This document shows, one piece after another, positions 1 through 12,600 of a DNA stretch of 64,000 bases. Numbering within the stretch: the first letter of the stretch is position 1; each line of letters opens with the position of its first letter. The stretch is from the NCBI GenBank assembly GCA_013115135.1, contig JABANP010000010.1:248001-312000 (forward strand), given 5' to 3'. Source of the DNA: Perkinsus olseni. Its lineage: Eukaryota; Perkinsozoa; Perkinsida; Perkinsidae. Below the pieces are notes generated by a model that made no database searches, was not told where the DNA came from, and saw nothing but the letters and a program-made list of their open reading frames with translations. A program made the position numbers and the translations under genes.

Positions 1-1640
1 TCTGCGCTAGTTTCCCATATGCAGTCGAAAAGGCGGCGCCTCACAGCACGCTAGGAGCTCTCTTCATGATATTTTCAGCCACATTCGTATACCGAGAGAA
101 GCGCTGGCCGCTGCCGGGCAATCTGTGGAAGATTTCCATCATACACGTGAGATGCTCTTCTATGCGTCTACTCAGACTACTGAGTACCCGCCTCTTCGCC
201 TCCACTGTTCTTCTCTGCCCAGGTGATGTTCTGTCGCGCTTTCGAGTGGCTACTGCCTTCCTACTACACCGAGGATAAGCCTCGGTCTTCTCTCTACAAG
301 TTGTTCACTGCCGTTTGGTGGTGGCTCTGGGAGCACATACTCGATTGGCAACACGGACTGAGTAACAGTTGGCTGTCTGCAGTCGCGGAGTGATTGAACG
401 TTTTTAGGTGCCGCCGGCATGAGACCGGATTCGCCCTTCGTGGAGGACATTTTTCACAACCAATTCGTAAGTCCGGGACGCTCCTGTTCCACGCAGCCAT
501 CGTCAGGAGTATTGCAGGTTGTCCCCGAAGGAACTTACGAGCGTATAGCGGCCGGGGAGATAAGTAAGACGGGGTTTGTCAAGGATGATGTTCTCATATT
601 TGAGTACGCTATCACCTCGATTGATTTGAATGCGGCGTGGGGACAGTTGTCACTGCCTCGACCTAAGCGTCGACGGGGCAGCGTAATCTCGGGGGCCCGC
701 TGATTTCCTCCTGATATCAGATGCGAAGCAAGCTACCATCGCGGAGTTCACCAAGGATGGAGTAATCCTCAGCACTGGCGAACAGATTTGTTGTGATGCG
801 GTCGTGCTCGGTGAGTCAGACTTACTAAGTCTTGCCGAAGGCCAAGAGTGTCAGTTAGCACCGCCTAGATCGTACTGTCCGCCCGTTCAGGTACCGGCTT
901 TGAGGCCGCGATGGAGATCCTCCCTTCAGAGTGTAAGGAGAAGTTAATCTGTGATAAGGGAGAGGGCCCATGGCTCTACCGTCATATCGTAAGCACCTTA
1001 CTGTGTGGTGAGCACCCTGTTGTGGGTCAGGTCCATCCAGACTTCATGCATCTGGCTTTTGTTGGATGGGCTTCCACCAATATAAGTATCAGTAAGTACA
1101 GCGACCGTCAAACTTCGGATTTTCCTTCAATGGCATTATTGCCTGGCGGCTTAGGTACTTCCACGCTTCAGGCTCTTTGGCTCGCCGCCCTTTGGAAAGG
1201 CAGGATCTCTGCAACTGCATCGGGTAGGCACCGAACGTCACGTTACCAAACCCTCATAATAAACGGTTCCGGGCCTTATGGTCTTTCTCTTGCTTGACCG
1301 CAGTAACGGCCCTTTCGTAGGCCGAAGAATGTCGACACCCGAGGCGAGTTTTTGTGCAGATATGAGACATGATATCGCGAAGTACCGTCGTTGGGCTCTC
1401 GAGCGCATTCCGCCGACGCCGCAGCGCCCATGCACCATTTTCCTCTACATCGATCTTTACCATGACCAACTGGTAGCAGCTTCTATTGGCTTGCGCGCTG
1501 CCGGCAGTTCCTTGTGTCAGATCGAGGACCTTGGGGTCAGCAAGTACCTTCACGGTGGTCTCTTCGATGACTTTATACTCTATTACCCAGCAACGTATCG
1601 TCCCCTGGTAAGGTCCGGGAAGGACAGTTCCTTTGTTTAA
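1..1640 (+). CDS. Flavin-containing monooxygenase-like protein, 5' end outside window
   Basis: This is the 3' part of a multi-exon gene whose product resembles FAD/NADPH-dependent flavin monooxygenases, which oxygenate nitrogen, sulfur or ketone substrates. The first visible exon reads YREKRWPLPGNLWK, like the RRPRW(V)LP segment that follows the NADPH-binding region. Near 720-950 comes a segment ending DAVVLGTGFEA, which matches the conserved DxxxxATGY-type motif of the family and is split by an intron. It is followed by HPDFMHLAFVGWAS, like the FPxxPNLAFIG segment, then QALWLAALWKG, then a C-terminal YIDLYHDQL resembling the family's P-Y-x-D-E-L end. At least seven short introns with GT donors and AG acceptors lie between these segments. 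The last exon can be read to a TAA at 1638-1640. The GxGxxG FAD-binding N-terminus would lie upstream of the window. The family call is firm; the junctions around 660-720 and 1230-1330 are uncertain. Confidence 0.75.
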
Positions 1641-2871
1641 GGTCGATCTCATGACAGTCGCTGAGTTGAGCCGCTCGCCTTTTCTAGCTTACTCTACACT
1701 ACAGTGCGCTCGGGTTTGAGGAACGACTCGAGTAAAATGCCGTAACTCGGGGATGAGTGAACAACTCACAACGAGCAATTCGTGACTATAGTTGAAAACA
1801 AAGGGCAATACGACGGGCATTGTAGTGGGCTTCCTATCAAACCCGAAAGCACTGTACATGCTCTTAAATTTTCGTGGCCGATGGTGTGACCCACATCATG
1901 TTTGATTCGCTTCCGGGGAGAAGACTCGTGAACACACAGAAGGGGGAGTATTGCCATTTCTACGGCAGTAGGAATAGGTTCGACCAAGTCTTAAAATCGT
2001 TCCTTTCATGCTGAGCGACTGACATTTCAGCAAATACTAGAGTTGCACCACCCTTGGTTCGAACCGGGGAGTGGCGCTTAGAACCTTCCTCAAATTTAGC
2101 TAGCGCAGTCCTCCTCTGGTCAGGTCCATGAACTATCCATTGACCGAGCATCCCCCAAGCCTTCCACACAGTGATGGGAACTAGCATATTCACCCGTACT
2201 TCGGGCTACATCCTATTTAATCTAAGATGAAGACGCCGTTGCTCTTCGCACTGTCCTCAACTCTAAGGAAGGTCAATGTCTCCTCTATTGGGCTTTTTAT
2301 CTACGTGATCCTTCGTCTCATCTCTTACTCAGTGTTTTGTGTGACCCTATTAACTCGCGTTGCAACGTCAATTCTCGTTATAGGTGTTACGCTTATCTCC
2401 TCGAGCCACCGACGTGCTTTCATTTTCTGCAGCAAATCCCTGAGAAAATTCCGCTAGTGGCAGTAGATAGCTTCGTGAGGGCGAGGGCATAGATCCTGCC
2501 ATTAAGTCCTGTGGGGAGCCTCTATCTAGAAACTTAAGGGTGTCTCACGCTAGCCCAACCAATCGTTGTGTTACTGAAATCTCCGCGTCGTACTTCAAAA
2601 GGAGTTTTCTAGCTCCCATGGTGGGTTGGTCAGGACTTTGAATAATGCTTAATCGAACCACCCACCGTTGTCCCCCCATCCAGCAGAATTTCATCAGTCT
2701 GTTCGATCCTGCCGGAGCTGAGTCGGCTCGACAGGTGGGCATCTTCCGGACCACTGGCGTGTGTTCTTCGGCTTGGTTGTCACCTCCACCGTAGAACATC
2801 TGATCGTGGCACGATCATCGTGCTCCCCACAGCACGCCCCTCTACGTCAGAATGGTGAGTGTACGTAGGCT
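1641..2871. other. Interval without a confident gene
   Basis: No product is recognised in this 1.2-kb interval. A plus-strand open frame without an ATG runs from about 2228 to 2490 and reads like a protein (EDAVALRTVLNSKEGQ near its start). Minus-strand frames at 1766-2193 and 2545-2799 are also open but match no family I know. They may be exons of an unresolved gene or chance frames. Confidence 0.3.
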
Positions 2872-5613
2872 ATGACCGAGGGGAAGCACTCAAGGTCGCC
2901 TCCTCGTGAAGCGAATGGAATCGGGTTCAATCTGGACGGCTTGACCAAGAAGCAACATTTTGTGATTGGCCGGAGTAACCCCGCAATCCGACGCGCTGTG
3001 AGTTTGTCATTTTCGACGAGCGTATTGCTGGCCGTAAGTTCCCTCTGCCCAGGTGACCGATTGGAAGAAGAAGAATAAGAATTCTTATAGAACAGTTTCT
3101 CCTCCAGTCCATGAAGCTCAGCCCGGAGAAGACCCAATGCAAGAAGGCTCGGCCCGGGGCTCGTGACAGCATCAAAACTCCGTTACCTCAGCTCCAGAGG
3201 TCGTGCTTTCACGCTCGGTGGAAAGGCCTCCCATGGATTCACCCTCATGAGTTGGTGGGGACCGTTGAAACCTTGTGGAGACAGCTCTTGTATTGAGTTG
3301 CGTTTCGGAAGAGGTGGGCATGTCTTGAGGTTTCCTGTACGTGCTCCGGCCCTCCCAGTGGTAGTGGTGGTCTGCCCTAGTCGGACGTGCCGCTACCCGC
3401 CTCTTGCCGTAGTTATTTCGTCTTCCTTCATATGCTGCACAGTGATTCGCCCACAGAGAGCCCTCGGGTAAGTCACCACTGCATTATGTGGGTTTCCCGG
3501 TGTCGCTACCCGCTCCAGCACTTGGCCGGTCATTCGTCTCGCCCTCTCAGGCAGATAACGTGGCCATCCCGTCAGAGGTCACCGATGCCGAGAAAAAAGC
3601 ACTGGAGGTCTTGAAGGTGACTACGCGACAGCTGTGTATGCTGTTGTGAAGAATCTTCGAGTGTGGCCTTCAGAACCTGTTAGTGGACACCATTGCGCAG
3701 TATCCCGGTTCCAATACTATGCCCGAGGTGTTTGGAGACGTGCGACTACTCATGTTTTTGAGGGTTGCGAAGAACGATCCACAGAAGGCCGCCAATCAAT
3801 TCAAGTAAGCAAAGACTGACTGCTCAGCTCCGTGCATTGACTGCGCCCTGGTCCCTCCGGAGCTTTCTTGTTCTGCTCTCAGAGAGTTCCTCGTTTGGCG
3901 CCGTGAGAGGAATGTGGATGATATCCGGGCAGATATCCTCGAAAAGAAGATGTCCTTCGACGAGGTCCCGAATATAAAGAAGGTTGGTCGTCCAGTGTCA
4001 AGTTGTTCGGCAGAGCCGTCTGGGTCTTGTCAGGCCTCCTACTACCTACCGTTCAATCCGTGTTTAAGGGACCCCGCTGGTGAGCCCTTGCGTGCTAAAG
4101 ACGGCTCTTTCATATACTGCGAGCGGCTTGGTATGATCGAGACCAATGGATTCATTGGCGAGGTGAGTTGGTGGAAATGTGGTAGGAGGCGTTATCGGAT
4201 TCGCCTCACGGATTGAATACCTCCTAACCCTGCTACTGTGGCAGGTGAGTGATGATGAGTTCTCTGAGATGTTCATATACCTGAGCGAGCTCGGACAGCT
4301 GCTCATCCATGATCATCACAAGCGTGAGCCTCACGACAATCGGCTCCAAAATTGCGGAACCGCGCGTCAGGGACGGGAGAATTGGCCTCCTTCATGCTGG
4401 CTATCGACGTTGGTGGAGCGCCCCACGGCTTCCTGGGCCAACCCGAAGCTTTGCAAGGCTGTTGTGAACAGAATGGGCTCGGCTGGTAGATTGCGGGAGA
4501 CCTTCTATCCCGGTCAGGTGGGATTCCGAACCCTTGTAAGGGGCAGTGCTCACGAGGCCTTGCATCAGGTCAGCAAGGTGTGTTTCCTGAATGCCCCCTG
4601 GATCTTCGATACCTTCTTCAAGCTATTGAGGCCCTTCCTGCCGAAGGACAGTCTATCGAAGGTGATCACAGTGGGCGCCGCAGCTTCGACGGTCCCTCAC
4701 TGTAGCTGCGCCCAGCGCGTACGTCCGTGCGAAAGTGCTAATCCAACCTACAACTGTTTCTACAGTAGTGACTGTGCATATTCTCCTCGGGTATCGACGA
4801 GAAGCTCACCCTCATCATCTGTCATTCAGGTTAAGATCTTCCGGCCTGGTGACGAAGGAATCATGTCGTTAGTCGACCCTATGAATGTTCCTGCCTTCTT
4901 GGGAGGTTCCTGTGATAGCCCTCTGGGGCAAGTGCCGGAGACCGGCCGCCTGCTCAACGACCGATTCGGACTGGGAACGGCGGAAGTCGAGGTCCGAGGG
5001 CCCTCGAGACCACATGACCCCTATTAACAACCTGCGCTAGAATGGCACTTTCTTCTCTTCAAGGCGGTGCAGCAGAGGCAGTCTTTGCCCTGTTCTCAGA
5101 CGGTCACCATCGCTAAGGGCCAGAGCATGCAGATTCCTTTGACCGTGACGAAGGGCGATATCGTCTCCTGGGCGTTCGGCGTCGATGCGCAGGACATCCT
5201 ATTCGGTGTGGAAGTACGGGCCCAGAAAGACGGCCGGATGACATCTGAGTGAGCTCGTGAGAAGTGCCGGTCCTTCTCAACTCCTGTTGCTAAGGTTTGT
5301 TGTTCCACTGGAAAAATGCAGCAGTCATAGAAGTGTGCGGGGACAGTACACAAGCCTCACAGACGGGCGGGTAAGCTGTAGCCCTCAGTGACTCATCTCG
5401 TTGGGCCCCTACTATAATGCCTCAGTTGGTGCTGGTCTTCGACAACACGAGCTCCTGGATTCGCTCTAGGACAGTTCATTACCGGTACGTCGAGAGCGAT
5501 GAGTACATCCCAGATGGCTCTTGTGCTGGTGCAGATACGAAATCGTCTCATCTGAAGAAGCAGCCAAGCTCGATGCTAAGGTGGCATCTGTAGAGACGAC
5601 GTACTGTGTTTAA
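2872..5613 (+). CDS. SEC14-like lipid-transfer protein (CRAL-TRIO + GOLD)
   Basis: The product resembles SEC14-like proteins that carry phosphoinositides or other lipids between membranes, in the subgroup that adds a C-terminal GOLD domain. The CRAL-TRIO N-lobe starts near 3720 with VRLLMFLRVAKNDPQKAA, the typical LLRFLRARxFDxxKA signature. An exon at 3883-3983 begins REFLVWRRERNVDDIRAD. The lipid-binding lobe is marked near 4580-4670 by VCFLNAPWIFDTFFKLLRPF, matching the INxPxxFxxxWxxxKPFL motif. The GOLD domain covers about 5090-5600, with GDIVSWAFGVDAQDILFGV and then LVLVFDNTSSWIRSR, like the LxFDNxYSxxRxK end of this fold. A 32-nt intron at 5503-5534 joins the last two exons exactly and gives a stop at 5611-5613. 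About eight introns are present. The 5' end is uncertain: 2872 is the first plausible ATG, but exons between it and 3570 are not resolved. The gene family is clear, the exact protein is not. Confidence 0.8.
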
Positions 5614-7980
5614 CCATTGATCACTGACATTGGTGACTGAGCGCAAGCTGCCGTAGCAGCTGCTGCCCCTCTTTGTGTGTGATAGTGAATTACTCGAAAG
5701 AATGCTAACGCGCTGGCTGGGCTTGAGTTGAGTGTTATCCAAGAGGTCAATTCGTCGACGGGAAGGCTCACACCTTTGTATGACGTTAAGCGATACCCGA
5801 ACGGTAGTCGCATTGTGCTACCCTCACTCCTGATACAGCGAGGAACTGCCCTCCTTCGTGGGAGCGGTTGGAGCTACAATCGCCGTGAGTGAGCTCTTTT
5901 TTGGCGCCTGTGGGGTTGAGGCAGTGGACCAGTAGATCAGATCCACCTCATCTTTCACGCACCATCTTGATGACGGTTTTATCCGATGCAGGCGTCGGAA
6001 TTTGTAGGCTGTCTCGGGACCACCGAAGTGCCAAGAGTCACCACGGGGCGCTATGGCTCGAGAATCATCTGCTACGCAAGTCGATGTCGAGAGCGTCACT
6101 GCCGGCGACTCGCCGGTTGCGACTTCAGGGCACTCGAGAGTTCCTTCGCTCTCACAGTATCATGCTTTTCAAGACTGCCCAGACATCAGCCGATGGAGGG
6201 CAGCCTCCACGCATGAGGATAATCATCGATGTTCACCATTGCTGCGTTGGGTCCGTTGAGAGGCGTTTCGATATGACATGGTCGGTGGTGTGGCTGACAG
6301 CTGTGCACACCTGTGATTGTCGGGGCCGCTCGGAGGACCTCAGGAGACGCTTCACGAGGAGTTCGTGCGAGGGCAACACGGTCTTCTAGTGTCCTACTGT
6401 TCCATCCTCTCTACTATCGAGTTATCGCATCTGAGTAGGTCTTCGGTACCTTTCCCATGCTCCCTCCTCCTATTGATGGCCTCTTATGGAGAATACATGG
6501 GGGAGATCGAAAGCCAGTAGAAGGTGACTCCAGTGGATTACAAGACGCCCTTGTAAACGGCAAAGCGCCGAATTTGAAGGCTCTGCCGAACTGCAGTATC
6601 CAGTGGATGTTTATACGATTTCGGGTTGCAATTATTGACAGCTTTCAGGCGATTTTATTAATTACCTTGATGCAACGGTTGTAACTGAGTTTCTTCTGCT
6701 GTCGTTGAGGAATGTGTTCAAGGTGGTGGCCGCTATACTGCAGTCAGTTGCCTTTGTATTAGTCTCAGATGTCCTTCTAAATCGAGCGGTATCGCGTCGA
6801 ACAACAACGTCCACACGACTAGCCTCAACGGGAGGGTTTGACGCCATAGACTCCAATGAATCAGACTCGACAATAGCCTCTTCACTTCGCGCTTGTTAGA
6901 ACTCCGCTGAATTCGCCGGTAGTTTGCGATATCGTGAGCTGGGCACCGCTGAGCTTATGACCTGGCAGGTCCGCAACGCCGATCCGCCCTGTGTCGAGTG
7001 GGCTCCACGATATCGTGACTCAGATCATCTCCGGGAAAATAGTCTGCCCTGAGGCCAGTGGTCTGGTCAAAAGTGTCGCAATGTCGTCCTTCCGAGCTCT
7101 CGAAAAAATGCTTGGGAGCATTGTGAAGCTGTCATATCCTCGTCGGATGCTGTCTGGCCGGAGGGACACTCCATCATTGGAACTTTCCTATCTCAACCTC
7201 CGTGCGACACCGTACCGGACTTCACCATGGCTCCTTCATCTGGTTGAATCTCTTGTAGAGAACTCTTGTTGCGTTGTGAACTATTTGGTATCCGGGAACT
7301 CCCGATACGCAACTAGTATTCGGAACTCCCGAATACTCGTTTGCTCGTCGATTGTTTGTGATGGCTGCATTGGCCCGCGCGGCAGTCGCCAGCTCGAGTC
7401 TCAGCGAGAGTGGAGTGTCGCTCAACGAGCCCTTCCACCACAGTCAAGGGCAAATGGGCGGCGGCTGTGGAGCCCGGAGGTGAGGAGCCTATGGAGTGCC
7501 TATGAGGAATCTGGCAAGATCCACTTCCAGGAGTTCGTCTGTTGGCTCGAAGAATTGCCGAAGTATCAGCCACACGACTCGAGACCAGCTCTGTTTCGGT
7601 GAGGCCCTTCTTGGCTCAAGGCCGGCACACCAAGCATGTTAGTCGACCCCAGCTCTGCGCACCACACGCCTGCCACAGACGACCAGTGCCCACAGTACAA
7701 GCTGCATGATCGACCGCTCGGCCATCTCACAAGTCAGTCTCTCACACTTTTCCTCGGACTATTCCCGCTTGGTTTTCTTCCGTAATATTTCTCTTCTGCA
7801 AGGAGCACGCGGTTGTCGTAAGCTTGCAAAAGGTTGTCCCCCTCTCAGCGATACGGCTCGGGAAGCTCGATGTCGGCAGGAGGCCTCTCGCTGGCCGTCG
7901 AAGGTGAACTCAGGAACAGTTCTAATGCAGTAGTGAATTCCAGTCGTAGAGGTCCTTCCAATCAGGTGTTGAGGCCCCGA
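5614..7980 (+). other. Coding-like sequence, unresolved (possible 5' exons of the Sfi1-like gene)
   Basis: Several plus-strand frames here read like protein and end at plausible splice sites, but no family is recognised. Examples are a 68-codon frame starting ATG at 6053 (MARESSATQVDVESVTAGDS), a frame from 6990 to 7602 containing SAYEESGKIHFQEFVCWLEE, and a frame at 7847-7963 rich in Ser and Asn that ends at a GT donor. They could be N-terminal exons of the Sfi1-like gene downstream or a separate gene with several introns. Competing frames over 6990-7250 are equally open, so I do not commit to a model. Confidence 0.3.
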
Positions 7981-7990
7981 GCACTTTCCT

Positions 7991-9629
7991 CAGAACTGCC
8001 GCGACACCCCCGGGCTTGTCACAGGGAGCTACTCCGTCAATCTGGGTACTGCTGAGCCTTTCGCACTATACTCTTACCTCGCGAAGCATTGAAGAACCGG
8101 TGTATCATTCTCGGTTGCAGTTCTTCTGGTTGTGGATCGATCGTGCAACATTCTCTGATCGGACTGTGTTCAGGATGTATCATTTTCTCAGCCGGTGGCC
8201 GAGTCCGCTACACGCCGCCCAGAAGCAGCTGCGGCTCTGGGGACTTACTTCGAGTCCGAGACTGTTCTTGCGTCGCCTCATGGCCCTCTACATGCATGCT
8301 TGGCTCAACATAACAAGGCGTCGTCGACAGCAACGACGCCTGTGCCGCTACGTCCTCTCCCGAGCAGCCACGCGTGTAAAGTCCTCTGCTCTTACTTTCT
8401 GGAGGACCCTGCTCTGCCGACGGACCGCAGCGCACAGCGTTGCTGAGAGCCGTAGCGTCGTGTCCAAACTAGCGGCCCTGGCTCACAGCTTCCATGCCTG
8501 GCGGAGGCTCACCGATACAGGCAGGAGCCTCGCGGAGACTAGGCTGAGGTCCCATCAGTATCGAGATAGGATCATGCTGAAGGTGAGCTGTGAGGAGACA
8601 CTGAGCGATCATGTTTGTGATGCCCTCAGGCCGCACTATGGACGTGGAGGGTATTAGCCGCAAGGCTGTCCAAACCCTATTGTAAAGCCCGCAGCAGTCA
8701 GACGATGACACCGCCGAAGCACTATAACGTGAGGGCCCCTCGGGTATTTTCTCGCCGCGGACATTTTCACCGCTGTCGTAGCGCGGCGCTGTCAGCTCGC
8801 GAAGCGCTATCACTGCTTCAGACTGGTTGTTCAACAAGCCCTCCGCGTCTCTCACCATCGTATTCCCAGTGCACAGCACACTACGCTGATGCAGCTTGTG
8901 GGGCTGATGAACCCATCACTCGAGACGGGCGGAAACTTACAGCTTTCATGGTAGGTGGGTCAAGGCAGCGGGGAAAGACCACACCAAGCGTCTCGGCGTC
9001 CAGGCCTTTGACGTCTCAATGCATTTCGGACTTCCATTAGTGGTCAGGCCCTTCTCGTGTGGAGAAACCGCGTACTGGAGCAGCGGTTGTCCGAGGCACG
9101 GCACCAAGCTCTCGGAGAGACCGACGGCATCGCTTCCAGTGTTGCACAGCGCTTGGACACCCTCGAGGCAGGCTTGCGGGCGGTTCAACAGTACAGCCCC
9201 GGCCCCCTCGAGCCTGGTCCAGCACCCTTGCTGGTCAATGGCCAATGGTACACCGTCCACCCAGTCGAGGCAGCAGAGCTAGCCTCCGAGGAGGCCGGAG
9301 TGTACGTCGAAGAGGCCGTGCATGCTCTAGCGGATGGGAGCCTGGACACGATGGCAAACCCTGTACCACAGGACGAACCCATGCCGGCCGCACAGCCCCA
9401 ATACAGCATGGGGGAGCTGCTCGGCCCCGAGGCACTCAGCCCATTCGACGAGTTCCCAAGGGCGGCCTACGCCGACGAAAATCAGGACGGGTAGGGGAGG
9501 CCGTCGCCAGAGTCCCTCGAGATCAACTCGGTTAGGAACCCTTCAGTAGGGCTCTTCGGTTCAAGTGATGCCCCGGTGGGCCGCGAGGTTAAGGGTCCTG
9601 TCAGTGCGTCGCTGGAGTCGATGCAGTAG
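7991..9629 (+). CDS. Sfi1-like centrin-binding repeat protein
   Basis: The product contains arginine-rich helices in which a Trp recurs at a fixed distance: YMHAW, ALTFW and SFHAW are each exactly 33 residues apart, preceded by FLSRW 35 residues upstream and followed later by ALLVWRNRVLEQ. Sfi1 repeats are about 33 residues, with a hydrophobic-xx-Trp core that binds the C-lobe of centrin along one long helix in yeast spindle pole bodies and in basal bodies. I therefore infer a centrin-binding protein of the centriole or basal body. The C-terminal part, from about 9040, becomes acidic and Pro/Glu-rich without repeats. A 45-nt intron (9491-9535) is supported because it restores the frame: the next exon reads NPSVGLFGSSDAPVG and stops at TAG 9627-9629. 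The 5' end is not fixed; earlier exons may lie in 5.9-8.0 kb, and one further intron lies near 8584-8760. The next gene starts at once. Confidence 0.65.
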
Positions 9630-12600
9630 GCTGACAGACAACGATTCGGTCCGGGTTGTGGAAATCCTTTTTAGATTACCGCGTGTGGTCCTGGACAACT
9701 TCGACCGAACGTTGCAAGGATCTCCCTCGGTGAGGGCCGAGCGGTTCGGCTTCATCATCGTCATCTGGTTGCCTTGTGTCAGCCCCTCCCTTGCAAACGC
9801 CCGAAGATTCCGCCGCCGGACATCACCCTGGCCAGCCGAGAAGGGCCTCCTTTGGCCCCTCAAGTCCATGAACCACTGGATGATGCTAGTGCCGACGAGT
9901 CCACCCTCATTAAGATCGACGAAGACGGTACGACCAGCCAGAACATCTGCCGGATCCACTTGTCCTCTGGCTCCTTCAGAGCATCGGAATTTCCGAAGCT
10001 CCCTGGTCGGTGTCCGATCCGGAAACCTCGTCGATGCTTGTTTCAGATTCGGACATAGTGACACCTAAAGTCCCCGGACCCGAGGGTGGCTGGGGCTGCC
10101 GATGACACCTACGCCTCGTCAATCGACACAAACATCGGGACTCGCCAGGGCCCGTCGGAGAGCGTGGATCTGGTGAAGCGCATAGAAGAGAACGCCCGAC
10201 AGGCGGCTGCTTCACGGCAAGGGGCAGCCATGTTCGCTAGTGGCGTGCTCCCGATGTTCAACCCTGCGCGGCCACACAAGAACCTTTCGGAGCGGGTAGG
10301 CCTCTCGACCCCATCCTAAGAGTCACACCCTCGAGATCCTCCCCGCATCCCGTGTGTCGCTTGATTGGTCTTCAAGAACCGTGATTCAGTCTGCCGCTTT
10401 TTTCAGCATTCTCGACTGTCACGATCGTCGGCATCCCTCCTGGAGGCGGCAAGCGTCATAAGTTGCGCATCAGCCCCAGCTACGGCCAGACCAAGACGAC
10501 CGTCTTTCACGAGAAGGCCAATGGAGAGCTTGGATGACTATCACATCCCTTAGCCCGCTGCTTAGTACCGACAAGGCGTTTGGCCCCCTAGGGGCGCGAC
10601 CATGTTAATTAGAAGTGTTTCCTCAACCCCGGCTCCTGGTGTTGCAAATACGCCCGCGCGGCAGGTGGCTCTCGACTATCGGCCCATCGCGCTGTCGGAG
10701 TCGAGCTTTCTGACAGATTCTCGTTGTCAATCGTGAGCGACAATGACCCACACAGTACAGCCAGACGAACCCTCTGGGGTCCCTGACCTCAGCGAGCCTC
10801 ATACCTGGAGGCTTTCAATCGAGCTCAAGGCGCTGACACTCTCCACTCAAGCGGCCATGGCCTTCGCCCGATACCATCTCCCGCCACCATTGGCCAGTCT
10901 CTTCAACCCGAGCCTGTGCGTCTTCACCACCCACCCAGCGGTCATGTGCCGACGGAACACCAACACGCATCTGCCCAACGCCTTCCGGGCGTACACCCTC
11001 CCTGCTCTCAGCGTGGACAGGTTGAGAGAGGGCATGCTTCAAGGAGCGGTCATCTGTATCGAGATCTGCCACAAGGACAAGTTCCGCAGTGATGAGGTCA
11101 TTGCAACGACTAGCATTCATCTCGAAGAGGTGGGCCATCAGGCAGCTGGGAAGGCGCCATTCACTTTAGTGTACAGGTACTTGATGCCCCACTGAGCGAT
11201 GAAGGCGGCTGCCGTTGTCTCTCAATGGACCTACCGCTCCTTGCAAGCCCCAGCAACCAGTCAGTGACGGGCCCTGCAAGGCAGTGTGGTAGAATACAAG
11301 CTCTGCTCTATCTGGAGGACCTGGGTGGGAGACAAGGCGCCTCGTGTGGCACCCTATGCCACGGCGATGGACAACAGTAGGGCGCCCGTCTGGCCGTTCT
11401 CGGGCTGGTCGCAGCTTCGTCTTGATCAGTTACCGATCTTTCCATGATCGAGCCTTCCGACATCAGCCGCCATCAGCAGCACTCGACGCTCTCTACCGAC
11501 TCGACGGGCAATCTCCGACCGGAGTACATCTGCGCCGTGGAGCTGGAGACGTGGAAGAAAAATGAAGAGGCGAAGTTCCGAGTGTGGCTGAGGGAGCAAG
11601 AGGCAGCAAGGATGAAAACCCTGAACGCTGAGTGGACACGAAGCTCTTCTTTTCCTAACGAATTTTATTCTGTGAAAGATACACAGCAAAGGAGGTTACG
11701 CGACAGCGCGAGTTTGCTGAAAAAATGAAGTCGCTGGCCGCGCTGGAGACCAAATTGAAGAAGAAGGCTACCGAGTTGGAGCAGCGAGAAGTGAGAGCCC
11801 CGACGGGGATCGGACGCCGTCTGGAATGCCGTATAACGATAAGGTATGGGCATCCCTATCCTCAGGTACGGATTTTGGCTGCTGAAGATAGTATTGCCAA
11901 AGGAGAAGGAGGGGGTGGCTACGACTCTGCGGCGGCGAGATGAGGAACACGCATGTACAACCGAACCGACTTTCGGTCAATCCGTCCAAGCGTTCGCTTG
12001 TTGCTCACGAGGCGACGAGTATTCTATAGTTATGATACTGGCATACTGAGGAACTATACGAACCTCTACCGCACCAATCGGTCCTCCTGTCGGTGAACGA
12101 CACCGCCGATCGCTTCACGATAGACCTGTTATCAGTGTCCCTGTGTGCTGGTGGGAGGAGTACTTCCGAAAACGCATCATCAACATCTCAGTTGCACAGA
12201 AACGCCTGGTGACCGACCACGAGCATGCCTTGCGGTTGCAAGCAGAAAAGACGAAGATCGCGAATCAAAAGGGCAAGCGAGGCGGAAGAGCGCATCAAGG
12301 AACTTCAGCAGAAGGTGAAAGATGCTGAGGAGAGCGCCAACAAGGTAGCCTGTCCAGCCGGCTGTTGGTCTTCAGCGCCCTCCAACAGGCTCACGCTACA
12401 CTCCGGTCGTCCAACATGGTGCAACTCCAAGCTGATGTGAAAGTTCTCAAGCATCAATTGGAGCAAGCTGCACATCGCGAGCTCCTGCTGGCCAAATCGC
12501 GCGACCATTTCAGGGCGGCAGTTCGACAATTATGCAACCAACTCGACAAACAAAATGCTGAGGTACTCTTCTCGATAGTGGTTCACAATAATTCCGATCG

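Noticed and set aside
2040..2070. tRNA-like B-box (GGTTCGAACC) near 2049
   Set aside because: No D arm, anticodon stem or acceptor stem can be paired on either strand around it.
9561..10064. Long minus-strand open frame
   Set aside because: It is antisense to plus-strand exons that connect to the CEP120-like gene and its composition looks like a shadow.
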